From NCBI GenBank assembly GCA_040756575.1, contig JBFLYP010000007.1, forward strand, positions 46,862 through 110,861: DNA of 64,000 bases. Direction: 5' to 3'. Positions 1 through 9,112 of this stretch are shown here, piece after piece. The position numbers and the translations under genes are program-made. Numbering within the stretch: the first letter of the stretch is position 1; every line of letters starts with the position of its first letter. The stretch comes from DTYU01 sp040756575. GTDB taxonomy: Bacteria; Bacillota; Desulfotomaculia; Desulfotomaculales; Ammonificaceae. The notes under the pieces are model-generated. The model was not told the origin of the DNA. It searched no databases and worked only from the letters and a program-made list of their open reading frames with translations.

Positions 1-540
1 GTTCCCCTTCGCCATCTCTGGGTACGCTTTACCGAAGAGGTCGGCCCAACTGCTGGTCTGCGCGCCGCCGAGCGCGTAGAAGCCGATTACCGTCATTATT
101 TGCGGCGGCGAAGTAATTTTCACGGTGCAGGTGGTTGCCTCCCACTTTACTTCACAGCTAAAAGCCTCGCTGAAAAATCGCAGCGGGACGAGCGTCCGCC
201 CGTTAAGGATTTGCGGCGGGACGTCCAGGGTGACAGGGGTGTTGTTGCGGTACGCCGTTACGTTGCCTATTTGCAGGCTGATTGAGACTCCTCCGCCCGT
301 AGCGCTCACAGTCCTGGTCGTACCGTTCCAGGACACCGCGACGTTTAACGCCTCGCCGACGGCGCGGAAGGGAACGAGCGTGCGCCCGTTTTTAATCACC
401 GGCTGCACGTCGAAGTGGACCGGCAGCCCGTCAAGCAGTACCGAGACCTCCTTCGGTTGGCCCAGTGCAGCGGCCGGCTGAGTAGCAACAGCCGCAAGGA
501 TTACCACAACCGCAAAAACCATGACAGCCCAACGATTCAT
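1..540 (-). CDS. Copper amine oxidase N-terminal (stalk) domain protein, C-terminus cut by window edge
   Basis: The gene starts at an ATG whose last complementary base is 540, behind an AAGGGAGG Shine-Dalgarno, and stays open to base 1, so about 180 N-terminal residues are visible. It begins with a signal peptide (MNRWAVMVFAVVVILAA...). One stalk domain of the copper-amine-oxidase N-terminal type follows, with its two typical halves, NGRTLVPFRAVGEAL and NGRTLVPLRFFSEAF. This domain is a common surface-anchoring module in Clostridia and does not imply oxidase activity. The last visible stretch, VIGFYALGGAQTSSWADLF, resembles the opening of GH18-type spore-cortex or peptidoglycan hydrolases, so the missing part may be such a catalytic domain; that is inference. 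The product is exported. Confidence 0.8.
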   Translation of the reverse strand, partial: MNRWAVMVFAVVVILAAVATQPAAALGQPKEVSVLLDGLPVHFDVQPVIKNGRTLVPFRAVGEALNVAVSWNGTTRTVSATGGGVSISLQIGNVTAYRNNTPVTLDVPPQILNGRTLVPLRFFSEAFSCEVKWEATTCTVKITSPPQIMTVIGFYALGGAQTSSWADLFGKAYPEMAKGN

Positions 541-880
541 TACAGGCCTCCCTTCTCTTGCCGTTTTGTTTATGCACCCGCCGACTTAGATAAGCCCATT
601 TTTACAGCCCCAACTTTTCATAAAAGCCGCTATATTTCTTCGACACCTGTCGTCTCTTTCATACTACCGCCCGGCACGTTACGCTCAGAAAACGATTACT
701 GTTCCGGCATTCTGCAAGTATCCGCAATGGCAGCGGGATTAAAAATGTATCCCCTCCGAGTGAACCTTTTCCGCGACCGCCGTAAAAACAAAATCAATAA
801 CCAATAACCGGAACAAGCATGCACGAGCATGGGGAGCAACCCCCGTTACGTCCGCAAAAAGGTAGGAAGGGGCAGGATCA
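541..880. other. Intergenic stretch, no gene recognised
   Basis: This lies between the divergent stalk-domain gene and the small ORF at 881. It should hold the promoter of the leftward gene. I looked for a riboswitch in the segment 815-875, which has a few short complementary runs, but no family consensus fits. Nothing else is supported. Confidence 0.4.
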
Positions 881-1096
881 TTGAGGCGGGAAATAAACTG
901 CAACGACTATGTGGCCGAAAACCGCATCCGGTTTCGCCGGACGCTCTTAAGGATGGGGAAACCGGGGCGGCGCGAACGCCCGCGCGACCCCGATAAAGCA
1001 TTCGTCCTCTTCTTGCTTGCCCTGAAGCGAAAGAAGAAGTGGCTCCAGGAGGGAAAGCTCGCCGAAACCGGCCCGCGCGAGTACATCCTCCGGTAG
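881..1096 (+). CDS. Small basic hypothetical protein
   Basis: This is a 71-residue reading frame from a TTG start, with an AGGAAGGGG Shine-Dalgarno-like run about 10 bases upstream. The protein is strongly basic (RFRRTLLRMGKPGRRERPR and KRKKKW runs) and has no membrane segment. I do not recognise a family. A similar-length frame exists on the opposite strand but lacks a ribosome site, so the plus-strand reading is preferred. It stands alone between a divergent stalk-domain gene and the convergent DUF169 gene. It could be a small nucleic-acid-binding protein or a chance ORF. Confidence 0.35.
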   Translation: MRREINCNDYVAENRIRFRRTLLRMGKPGRRERPRDPDKAFVLFLLALKRKKKWLQEGKLAETGPREYILR

Positions 1097-1219
1097 TCGT
1101 TTAGTCTCGTAACAACATTTGCCCCAAAAACTGATGCAAGCGCAACCGCCACCTTACCGTTTCATTTTTGCGATCGCCTGCCTGCCATCCTCTCCTGCAC
1201 AGGTTTCTACCGTGAGCAG

Positions 1220-1257
1220 GAAGGTTGGGACACCTTTAAGCAGCCCCGCCAACCTTC
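1220..1257. repeat. 9-bp perfect inverted repeat
   Basis: GAAGGTTGG (1220-1228) is complementary to CCAACCTTC (1249-1257) with a 20-base loop. It lies between the small ORF at 881-1096 and the end of the DUF169 gene. There is no T-run on either side, so it is not a canonical intrinsic terminator, though it could still stabilise the 3' ends of the two convergent transcripts. Confidence 0.45.
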
Positions 1258-1366
1258 AGCTTCTCCGCCGCCTCAGATAAAGCCAGATGCTATTTAATGC
1301 ACTTCATTCCTTAGCGCTCCCCTGAGTGCCTTTAATTGATACTCAACCCGTAAAAAATTTGCATAT

Positions 1367-2176
1367 TTATTCTTCTTTTAGAAACAGCCGCCACTCCTCT
1401 TTCCCTAAGAAACTCTCCTCCACGTTCTCCTCCATCTCCTGGAACATCTTATGGGGAACAGCGAAGGTCATCACGTCTTTACCCAGTTGCTTGCGCACGT
1501 TCTTCCGCGCGGACAGGTCTACCAAGCCGATGACGGCACGCGGGTTATCAGACTTCGCCTCCCGGTACGGAAAGATGCCGAGGGCCTGGCACCCGGCGCA
1601 GAAGGGGATGATGACGCTCTCGTTGCTCTCCCGCGTGTAGTTCGCCAGGACCGTCAGGGCGGCGAGCTGGTCGGGGTTCGCGAGGAAAATGACGACCACA
1701 GGCGTTTCTTTATCGGAAGCCACCTCTCTCAGCGGCTTGAAGACAACGTATTTCGCGGGGATATCGGTGATCGGCATAAGCTCGACGAACTTCTTTACCA
1801 ATTCCGGCGACTTGATGTACCTTTCACCGTGCAGCAAGTTTTCCACGTACTCCTCCCCTCTGCTGGTCTGGATCATTTCCCGCGTCAGACCGGTCTCCGC
1901 CATGCCGGTTGAAAGGAAGCGGCAGAAGGCGTCAACCCCGCCCCACCAGTTTAGGTACTGGTTGCCGAACCCCAGACCGGTCCCGCCACCCAAACAACCG
2001 AACGTGTTGCGGTCAAAAACTGCCGTCCGGCCGCTGGCTGCGTTGGCGAACAGCCACATAACGCAACCCCACTTTCCTTCTTTAAACTGCATGGCACCCG
2101 CAGGCTTTTTATCAGACCATAACAGGGCAACGGGGCCGAATCTCACGTTAAGGGCGGCAGCAATCTTACTTTCCAT
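1367..2176 (-). CDS. DUF169 family protein
   Basis: This 269-residue protein has the hallmark sequences of the DUF169 family: RFGPVALLWSDKKPAGA near the N-terminus, then KWGCVMWLFANAASGRTAVF and GCLGGGTGLGFG. Family members are soluble proteins of unknown biochemical role, common in anaerobes and methanogens. The conserved cysteines in WGCVM and FGCLGGG are typical and suggest a metal or cofactor, which is inference. An AGGAGG lies 8 bases upstream of the ATG at 2176 but only 2 bases from an in-frame GTG at 2182, so the ATG is taken as the start. The gene appears monocistronic. Confidence 0.85.
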   Translation of the reverse strand: MESKIAAALNVRFGPVALLWSDKKPAGAMQFKEGKWGCVMWLFANAASGRTAVFDRNTFGCLGGGTGLGFGNQYLNWWGGVDAFCRFLSTGMAETGLTREMIQTSRGEEYVENLLHGERYIKSPELVKKFVELMPITDIPAKYVVFKPLREVASDKETPVVVIFLANPDQLAALTVLANYTRESNESVIIPFCAGCQALGIFPYREAKSDNPRAVIGLVDLSARKNVRKQLGKDVMTFAVPHKMFQEMEENVEESFLGKEEWRLFLKEE

Positions 2177-2435
2177 AAGCACAGCCTCCTTACAAATCGA
2201 AAAGCCAACTGATTGATGCGGACGATCCTAACCAAGATTGTATCACAAGCACAGGGTTGTTTAACTCCTTCATTGTGAGTTTTGGTTCATGGCGTAATGC
2301 CCACACCGGAGACTCTGACCAAGACGTGGAACCGAATGCTATTTGCAGCATAATTTACATCATCCAGATTTGTAAAATTGAACAGGAAATGGGTCAATAT
2401 GTGTCGAAGTATTCCACCCAAGGGGGTTAAACGGC

Positions 2436-4511
2436 GTGCGGAAGCGTGTTCTGTTTTTTTCGGTCGGACTGTCAGTCCTTTTGTTGAGCGCGGTTCTTTT
2501 TTTCAGTTGCGCCGGAATGCGGGCGTATTTAACGCCTCAGACCGCAAAACCCGGGACTGCCGCCGAGCGAGATTCCGCTCGATCGCGCGGGAGCGCAACA
2601 GCGGCGCCCAAACCGACCACAGAGGAACTACAGGCGCGGGCCGAGAGGCTAAACGCCAACGAACTCGGCCAGGTGCCGATACTGGTCTATCACCTGATCG
2701 GCGGTCAAGAGGGGCGGTGGACCCGTACGCCCGAAAACCTCCGCAGAGACTTGACGGAGCTTTACCAACGCGGGTACGTTTCCGTTCCTCTTACCGACTA
2801 CTTAACAGGCAATATTAACATCCCCGCCGGCAAATCACCGGTGGTCCTCACGTTTGACGACAGCACACCCGGCCATTTCCGTCTTTTGCAACGGAACGGT
2901 AAGTTAGTAGTTGACCCGAACTGCGCGGTCGGCATCCTGCGGGACTTCGCCGAAAAACATCCCGGTTTCGGCAACTCAGCCACCTTCTTCATAAACGCCC
3001 GCCCGTTCTGCGGTGAACCCGGGCAGGAAGCTTATTGGCAGAAAAAGCTGCAAATGCTGGTTGAATGGGGGTTCGAGATAGGCAATCACACCATGCACCA
3101 TACGAACCTCAAAAATCAGTCGCCCCAAAAGATTCGGCAGGAAATCGCCGGTTTACAGGCACTCATCCAGCAAGCGGTGCCCGGTTACGCGCCGTCGGCC
3201 TTCGCCATTGTTCAGGACGGCCTGCCGCAACCTTACGATACGGTTGTGAAGGGTACCTATGACAGCACCACTTACCACCACAGCGGCGTGGTATGGTGGG
3301 CCTGGAGCGCGGCGCGGTCCCCTTACCACAAGGAGTTTGACCCGCTGCGTGTTCAGCGGATCCAGGTCTTTCAGGACCACGGCGTAAGTTCACTGACTAC
3401 CTGGCTGGACCGGATAGGGCCCACGCGCTACATCAGCGACGGAAATCCCGGAACAATAGCTTTTCCGCAGGGATGGGAACAAGTCCTGGCGGAAAGACAA
3501 AATGCCAAAGTCATTATCTATCCCGCCCAAAAATCGGAGCGGACGCCGGAGCGGGAGAAACAAGCCTTAAACGCAAAAGGAGTCCACGTAACCTTTTCGT
3601 GGGCATCGTCGCCGGCGCGCTGGAAACAGGTGGTGGATCTGGTGAAAGCGACCCGATTCAATACAATCCAACTTGACGTCAAGGATGAATCCGGTCGCAT
3701 CGGATACCTCTCGGAGGTGCCTTTAAGCAGGGACATCGGCGCGGCACAAAACTACCTGAAGATAAGGGAACTGCTTCAAGAACTCCGGGCCGAAGGCATA
3801 TACAGTGTGGCCCGGATTGTTATCATGCGGGACCCGGTACTGGCGAAAAAGCGGCCCGATCTGATGGTGCGCACAGCCGGCGGCTATCCTCTAAGCGGCG
3901 GCGTATGGGTCAACCCGTGCTCACGGGAGGTCTGGGACTATAACATCGCCCTGGCGCGGGAGGCGTACGCCCTTGGTTTTGACGAGGTGCAGTTTGACTA
4001 CCTCCGGTTCCCGGAAGGAACGGATGCCTGGACCTCCGTTTACCCGGGCATGGGTAACCGGCAGCGGACGGACGTAATCACCAGCTTTGTCCGGTATGCC
4101 CGTGAGCAGATAGGCTGGGAGAAATGGCTTTCGGTGGCGGTTTTCGGCTTCATGGGGTACGCAAAAGATGACCAGAAAATCGGGCAGCGTCCGGAGCGGC
4201 TCGCCCCTTTTTTAGACTTTCTGTCCCCGATGGCCTATCCGTCACACTACAGCCCAGGAAACTATGGGTTTTCCAATCCCAATGCACACCCTTACGAAGT
4301 GGTAGACGGCACCCTGACCGACTTCGAACGCCTGATTGAAAACAGCGGCTGCCGGCTCCGTCCCTGGCTGCAGGCTTTCACCCTCGGTCCGCCCCCCTAC
4401 GGACCCGCAGAAATCAAGGCTCAGATGAGAGCTGCCGCCAAGCACGGCATACAGACATGGCTCCTCTGGAACCCGTGCGTCATCTACCGTCCGGAAGCGC
4501 TCCAACAGTGA
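2436..4511 (+). CDS. Exported polysaccharide deacetylase fused to DUF4015 putative glycosidase
   Basis: This 691-residue protein starts at GTG. Residues 1-26 form a hydrophobic signal ending FFSCAG, a possible lipoprotein attachment cysteine. Residues of about 75-310 carry a polysaccharide deacetylase (NodB/CE4) domain: VPILVYHLIGG, VVLTFDDS (the catalytic and metal-binding aspartates) and FEIGNHTMHH (the metal-binding histidines). Residues of about 385-690 match the DUF4015 putative glycoside hydrolase (PF13200): FNTIQLDVKDESG, IVIMRDPVLA, WVNPCSREVW and EVQFDYLRFPEG. The two domains are usually encoded separately. Together they suggest an envelope enzyme that deacetylates and cleaves an amino-sugar polymer; the substrate is unknown. 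The metallophosphoesterase gene follows 70 bases downstream. Confidence 0.85.
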   Translation: MRKRVLFFSVGLSVLLLSAVLFFSCAGMRAYLTPQTAKPGTAAERDSARSRGSATAAPKPTTEELQARAERLNANELGQVPILVYHLIGGQEGRWTRTPENLRRDLTELYQRGYVSVPLTDYLTGNINIPAGKSPVVLTFDDSTPGHFRLLQRNGKLVVDPNCAVGILRDFAEKHPGFGNSATFFINARPFCGEPGQEAYWQKKLQMLVEWGFEIGNHTMHHTNLKNQSPQKIRQEIAGLQALIQQAVPGYAPSAFAIVQDGLPQPYDTVVKGTYDSTTYHHSGVVWWAWSAARSPYHKEFDPLRVQRIQVFQDHGVSSLTTWLDRIGPTRYISDGNPGTIAFPQGWEQVLAERQNAKVIIYPAQKSERTPEREKQALNAKGVHVTFSWASSPARWKQVVDLVKATRFNTIQLDVKDESGRIGYLSEVPLSRDIGAAQNYLKIRELLQELRAEGIYSVARIVIMRDPVLAKKRPDLMVRTAGGYPLSGGVWVNPCSREVWDYNIALAREAYALGFDEVQFDYLRFPEGTDAWTSVYPGMGNRQRTDVITSFVRYAREQIGWEKWLSVAVFGFMGYAKDDQKIGQRPERLAPFLDFLSPMAYPSHYSPGNYGFSNPNAHPYEVVDGTLTDFERLIENSGCRLRPWLQAFTLGPPPYGPAEIKAQMRAAAKHGIQTWLLWNPCVIYRPEALQQ

Positions 4512-4581
4512 TGGTGTTATCCCGGCCGGCTACTATAAGATAAATTTTAAGAAGTTAAACTTACCCAATGGGGTTTTCACA

Positions 4582-6018
4582 GTGGTGAACCGTTTTTACC
4601 GGAGCAAGCGGCTGCAGACGCTTCTGTTGAGTATGGTCGCCCTGATCGGCGCCGTCCTTTTTGTATGGGTTCTCGGCCCTGCACAGTACCGTATCGACGG
4701 CTTCACGGTGCACGTGGCCGTTCGCCCCGCCCTCTCCGGACGGACCGTGATCCAGTTCCCGCCGCTCGGTACGCTCACGGCGAGAACACACCGCGCTCCC
4801 CTCGAATGCCGGGTGACCCTCCTCCAGGTCGAGGAAAGAATGGTCACCGACACGCTCAAAAACCCTGATTTAAGCACGCTGTGGGACCGGTTGGAACAGG
4901 AAACAAACCGGGCGCTCGAGGCGTTTGCCATGCGGCAGTTCCTTTTGGGAATCCTTGGCGCCGTAATCCTTTCCTGGCTGACTTTTCGCCCCCCCCTCCG
5001 GAGGCTCTATCAGCCTGCGCTGGCCGGGTTGTTGCTTATAACTGCTTGGCTGGCCCCGGCCTACTTCACGTACCGGGCGGACGCCTTCAAGCACCCCTCA
5101 TACAGCGGTATAATTGAGGCGGCTCCGCGGGTACTGGCCTTCAGCAACGACCTCGTCAGCGGTTTTCATGAGTTCAAAGCTAAAGCCCCCACGATCGCGG
5201 CTAATCTCCAGGCGTTATTCAACCAGGCAGATAGCTTGAACGCATCCGCAAATCACGAGGAAGAAATTAAGCTCCTGCTGATTTCGGACATCCACAATAA
5301 TCCCGTAGGTGCCGCCCTCGCCAGGCAGCTGGCGCAGCGCTTCGATGTCGACGCCGTGCTCGACGCCGGTGACTTGACGGACCTCGGCTCGCCCCTGGAG
5401 CTGAACCTTATCGAGGATATCAAAAAGATGGAGGTGCCTTACGTTTTGGCACCGGGGAATCACGATTCGCCTGAGGTGATCAACTCCCTGTCGTTGCATC
5501 CCAAAATACGGATTCTGGACGGCAGGGTGGTCAACGTGGCCGGTCTAGCCGTTCTCGGCTCGCCGGATCCGTCCGCATACCGCCCCACCCCTACCGCAGA
5601 CTCCCCGGCCCGGGAAGAAGCCGAACTTCAGGTACAAGCCGATGCGCTCGCGGAGGTTCTTGACCGGTCTGAGCGCCCCGTACACGTATTGATGGTCCAT
5701 GATCCGCGGTTAGCCCGCCGCTTTGTCGGGCGCGTACCGCTGCTCGTTTGCGGACACACCCACCGGGTGACAGTCGAAGGCGATAGGTCTTCACTCCTTT
5801 TGAACCCCGGGACAACCGGGGCCGCCGGGATCCGGGGGTTGCAATCCGTACAGGAGATTCCTTACAGCGCCGTTGTCGTCCACCTTGATCCCGTCACCAA
5901 AGAACCGACAGCCGTAAACGTCATCACCTACAGGCCTAGGGAGGGCAGTTTCCGGGTCGAACACCGGACAATCATGGATCCTGCAACCCAACGTGAGCGG
6001 CTCACCTTGGCCCCGTAA
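4582..6018 (+). CDS. Membrane-anchored metallophosphoesterase
   Basis: This 478-residue protein starts at GTG. The N-terminal half has membrane segments at about residues 12-32 and 115-160 flanking an extracytoplasmic stretch. The C-terminal half is a calcineurin-type phosphoesterase with all signature motifs: ISDIHNN (DxH), DAGDLTD (GDxxD), APGNHDS (GNHD), MVHDP and CGHTHR (GHxH). These residues bind the two catalytic metals. The substrate cannot be told from sequence. It follows the deacetylase fusion on the same strand and may share its transcript, which would give it an envelope-related role (inference). Confidence 0.85.
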   Translation: MVNRFYRSKRLQTLLLSMVALIGAVLFVWVLGPAQYRIDGFTVHVAVRPALSGRTVIQFPPLGTLTARTHRAPLECRVTLLQVEERMVTDTLKNPDLSTLWDRLEQETNRALEAFAMRQFLLGILGAVILSWLTFRPPLRRLYQPALAGLLLITAWLAPAYFTYRADAFKHPSYSGIIEAAPRVLAFSNDLVSGFHEFKAKAPTIAANLQALFNQADSLNASANHEEEIKLLLISDIHNNPVGAALARQLAQRFDVDAVLDAGDLTDLGSPLELNLIEDIKKMEVPYVLAPGNHDSPEVINSLSLHPKIRILDGRVVNVAGLAVLGSPDPSAYRPTPTADSPAREEAELQVQADALAEVLDRSERPVHVLMVHDPRLARRFVGRVPLLVCGHTHRVTVEGDRSSLLLNPGTTGAAGIRGLQSVQEIPYSAVVVHLDPVTKEPTAVNVITYRPREGSFRVEHRTIMDPATQRERLTLAP

Positions 6019-6057
6019 ATAGCTTTTCCCTGTTCATAAGGCAAGCCCCGGCATTGC

Positions 6058-6170
6058 CAAAGCCAAACCGGGCATTTACCATATTTACTCTGCAAGTTCC
6101 GCATTCAACCCCCCACTGCTTCCATCGGGTAAGCCAAACCAGCGCTTACCTTACTTACACTGCAACACTC
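6058..6170 (+). repeat. Two diverged direct copies of a ~36-bp unit
   Basis: Copy 1 (about 6060-6096) and copy 2 (about 6131-6166) share AAGCCAAACC at the start and TTAC..TTAC.CTGCAA at the end, differing at a handful of internal positions. The spacing is about 70 bases. They sit in the non-coding gap between the phosphoesterase and the convergent sugar transferase. No function is recognised. Confidence 0.5.
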
Positions 6171-6293
6171 TATTTTTTTGCTCCTATGGCAAGGAGATCA
6201 ACACAGGTACGTGACTCTCCTATGGCAGTGCTTTAAGCACCGACACCCTGCATGAGAACCGGTGTTGGGTTTTGGATTCTGACCTTGGAATTG

Positions 6294-6317
6294 CGAGCCG
6301 CGGCTCATTTTTTGCGG
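6294..6317 (+). terminator. Probable intrinsic terminator
   Basis: The self-complementary GAGCCGCGGCTC is followed by ATTTTTT on the plus strand. This is suitable for ending the rightward deacetylase/phosphoesterase transcript, although it lies about 280 bases past the stop and the stem is short. Confidence 0.5.
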
Positions 6318-6352
6318 AGGGTAAAGAAAAACGTGATTTGAGGAGTGTTCAA

Positions 6353-7765
6353 TTAGTCCGTCAGTTTGTGACTGTTCCCTGCTGCTCCCTGTGCCCCGTT
6401 AATGAGGGCGTGGATCACAGCGGTTTTTTCAGATTCTTTTCTTGACTCCCCCCGCGCGGCGCTTGGTGTAAGCGCCACCGGGACCGTGCGCAGGAGAATC
6501 TTCAGGTCGAGCAGCAGTGAGTAATTCCGGATGTAATACAGGTCATAACGGAGCTTGTCCTCCGGAGAAGTCGTGTAGCGCCCGTACACCTGCGCCATAC
6601 CCGTAAGTCCGGGCTTTACCAGGTGACGGTAATGGTACGCCGGATGGGCCCTGGTGTACTCATCCACAAAAACCGGCCGCTCCGGGCGCGGCCCTACCAG
6701 GCTCATCTCCCCTATAAGCACGTTGAACAGTTGAGGAAGTTCATCAAGCCTTGTGGCCCGCAAAATCCTCCCCAGCCGCGTGATTCTGGGGTCGTTTGCC
6801 TGTGCAAGGACCGGGCCCGTATCTTTCTCCGCATTATCGACCATTGTCCGGAACTTCAGCAAGCGGAAAAGGCGGCCGCGAAGCCCTACCCGTTCCTGAA
6901 GGTAAAAAACCGGTCCCGGCGAGGACAAACGCACCAGCAAAGCGATCAAGATCAAAAGAGGACCCGCAACTAATAAAATAACGGATGTTACCCCGATATC
7001 GACGGCGCGCTTAACAGCGGCCTGAACTATAGACATCCGTATATCCTCAACCCGGAGCACCGGAAGGTCTTCGAGCTCAATGACCTTTGCCCCGGTCAGC
7101 ATAACCTCGTATAGCTCCGGCACAACATAGACATCACGCCCCGCTTCGAGGCATGCCGCCACCACAGCGGCTTTCGCTGCAGGCGGCACGCCCGGCCCGA
7201 CCACAACACCGTCCGCCGCAGCCAGCTCCGTTTTGAACGCAGCATCTTGGGGATCAATCACCGCCCTTACGAAAAACAGGCGTTGCGGCAGATCCAAGAG
7301 TTTTTCCAGCAACGGACGGACCGTCTCCGCCGCCCCAACCACAAGCAGGCCCCTCCGCCCGTGGAACCAGCGGTCCAAGTGCCAGCAAACACCCCGCCAC
7401 GCCAGCACACCCCCGAACTGGGCGAATGCTCCAAGTACCAAAACACTGCGCGGAAAGGCAAAACCGCGCACCCAGAAAGCAATGGCCGCAGTGGCGAGAG
7501 AAACCCCGATAATAGCGGGTATAAGCGCCCGCATGACCGGGACAAATCCACCCAGGTTTCGCTCGTAAAGGCCCAGGCCGGCAAACAGCAAAAGAGCTAC
7601 GACGCTTGCCCATGGGAGCGTACTCACCAGCGCGTCAAAGTTGGCAGCCGGTAGGGCGCCGCTGAAGCGCAGGTAGAAAACAAGCACCAGCGTGAGGTTA
7701 AGGACCACCACGTCGCCGGTACCTGTAAGCCACAGTGGCAACCGCCGCGGAAGTTTTGTATGCAT
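6353..7765 (-). CDS. Undecaprenyl-phosphate sugar-1-phosphate transferase (initiating polyprenyl glycosylphosphotransferase)
   Basis: This protein of about 470 residues has the two-part architecture of the WcaJ/TuaA family. The N-terminal half has several membrane helices and a nucleotide-binding-like region. The C-terminal bacterial sugar transferase domain has KRAVDIGVTSV, a long hydrophobic helix, LLKFRTM, RLDELPQLFNVLIGEMS, LVGPRPERP and KPGLTGMAQV. The enzyme transfers a sugar phosphate to the lipid carrier and starts assembly of an exopolysaccharide or secondary wall polymer repeat. The start is ATG at 7765 or the adjacent TTG at 7768; neither has a clear ribosome site. A glycosyltransferase lies immediately upstream (45 bases) on the same strand and likely acts on the same polymer. 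Confidence 0.9.
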   Translation of the reverse strand: MHTKLPRRLPLWLTGTGDVVVLNLTLVLVFYLRFSGALPAANFDALVSTLPWASVVALLLFAGLGLYERNLGGFVPVMRALIPAIIGVSLATAAIAFWVRGFAFPRSVLVLGAFAQFGGVLAWRGVCWHLDRWFHGRRGLLVVGAAETVRPLLEKLLDLPQRLFFVRAVIDPQDAAFKTELAAADGVVVGPGVPPAAKAAVVAACLEAGRDVYVVPELYEVMLTGAKVIELEDLPVLRVEDIRMSIVQAAVKRAVDIGVTSVILLVAGPLLILIALLVRLSSPGPVFYLQERVGLRGRLFRLLKFRTMVDNAEKDTGPVLAQANDPRITRLGRILRATRLDELPQLFNVLIGEMSLVGPRPERPVFVDEYTRAHPAYHYRHLVKPGLTGMAQVYGRYTTSPEDKLRYDLYYIRNYSLLLDLKILLRTVPVALTPSAARGESRKESEKTAVIHALINGAQGAAGNSHKLTD

Positions 7766-7810
7766 CAATCACCAGACCCCGGGCTGAATTCGACATTTTA
7801 TAATTCGCTA

Positions 7811-8965
7811 TCAGTGCAGTTTCTCCTGCCGCTCCCGTTCTGCAAGGTAGCGCCGGTAAATTCGAGCCATCGCCCTGCGGACCTGCGCCAAATCGTACTC
7901 TTGGACCCGCCGTTTTCCTTCTTCACCGAACCTGGCTCTTAGCCCTCTGTCTTTTAGCAGTTGCAAGAGAGTCCTTGCGGTTTCAGCCACGTCCCCTAAC
8001 GGTACCAGACAGCCTGTCCTCCCGTCGGTGACCAGGTCTCTGTTCCCGCGAACGTTTGTTGCTACTACCGGCTTCCCTGCGGCCATCGCTTCTAAAACAA
8101 CCCGCGGCAGCCCCTCCCGCCGGGACGTTAGGACTACCACGTCCGCCGCCGCCATCAGCCGCGGCACGTCCATACGGAAACCCAAAAACCGCACATGGTG
8201 CTTCAAACCCAGCATCTCTGCAAGCCTTTCCAATTTGAGCCGCCTTTCTCCCGTGCCGGCCAGCAGCAGTACAGCATCCGGGAACTCGCGTACCACCGTT
8301 CGCCAGGCACGGAGCACCTGTTCGTGGTTCTTAACCCGGCTGAGTTCCGCAACAACCAGCGCAACAGGCGTATTCTCCCCTAAGCCTAACTCCTGGCGGC
8401 CCCCGGATGCCTCCGTCACGGCTTTGTCGAATGAGGCGGTATCCACCCCGATGCCGGGTAGCATAAAGACCTCACCCCGCACCGGAAACGAACGCGCCCT
8501 GTCGTAATCCTCCCGGTTTATCAGGATCAAGCCGTCCGTCCAGCGTGATGCGATCCATTCCATCGGGAAGTAAAGAAGCCAGTTCCAGAGAGGCGCCCCG
8601 CTAAAAAAATGAAGGCCGTGTGCCGTATAAAGCACGGGTCGGAAGTGCAGCAAGCGCAAGGTCAGCCGGGTTATGAAAGCAGCGACGGGAGTGTGGACGT
8701 GTACCAGTGCGTAACGTCTGGCTTTAAAAAGCCGCAGGAGATAAAAGAAAGCCCGCAGGTTTCTTACGGATAAGGGCCGTCGCTGAAAAGGAACCTTGTG
8801 CAGCCGGACACCCAAAGGGGCGAACAGCGCACCTTCACCTGCCGGATTGCAGGCAACCTCCACTTCGTATCCCCACTCCTGCAGCAGCCGGATATAAGGC
8901 ACATGAAACGCCAAGAGGTGCCTGGCTACTGTGGCCACGAATAACACCCTCCCGGTCTCCCGCAA
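7811..8965 (-). CDS. GT4 family glycosyltransferase
   Basis: This 384-residue protein has a GT-B fold. The N-terminal half contains HVHTPVAAF and TAHGLHFF. The C-terminal donor-binding half carries VAELSRVKNHEQVL, then the family motif around SRREGLPRVVLEAMAAGKPVV, where the EGLPRVVLEAMA segment holds the conserved E-x7-E pair. Members use nucleotide sugars to extend lipid-linked saccharides at the cytoplasmic membrane face. A GGGGGAG lies 7 bases before the TTG at 8965, which supports this start. Directly downstream is the initiating sugar transferase, so the pair looks like a two-gene exopolysaccharide unit. The donor and acceptor sugars are unknown. Confidence 0.88.
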   Translation of the reverse strand: MRETGRVLFVATVARHLLAFHVPYIRLLQEWGYEVEVACNPAGEGALFAPLGVRLHKVPFQRRPLSVRNLRAFFYLLRLFKARRYALVHVHTPVAAFITRLTLRLLHFRPVLYTAHGLHFFSGAPLWNWLLYFPMEWIASRWTDGLILINREDYDRARSFPVRGEVFMLPGIGVDTASFDKAVTEASGGRQELGLGENTPVALVVAELSRVKNHEQVLRAWRTVVREFPDAVLLLAGTGERRLKLERLAEMLGLKHHVRFLGFRMDVPRLMAAADVVVLTSRREGLPRVVLEAMAAGKPVVATNVRGNRDLVTDGRTGCLVPLGDVAETARTLLQLLKDRGLRARFGEEGKRRVQEYDLAQVRRAMARIYRRYLAERERQEKLH

Positions 8966-9112
8966 ACCCTAAACTCCCCCATAATCATAGGGACGGTTTA
9001 CCCGCCCCGTTAGTTTTTGGTAAGAAATACAGCAGTGTATTTTGCCGCTTAAGCAGCTACACCCCTTTCAAGGGAAAACCGTCTAAGAGACCGCTACAAA
9101 ACTTCGCCTGGC

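Noticed and set aside
820..880. Possible c-di-GMP riboswitch-like segment before the small ORF
   Set aside because: A few short complementary runs are present but the conserved core of the GEMM motif is absent.
907..1152. 81-residue minus-strand ORF opposite the small basic protein
   Set aside because: No ribosome site; composition looks like the antisense of the plus-strand frame.
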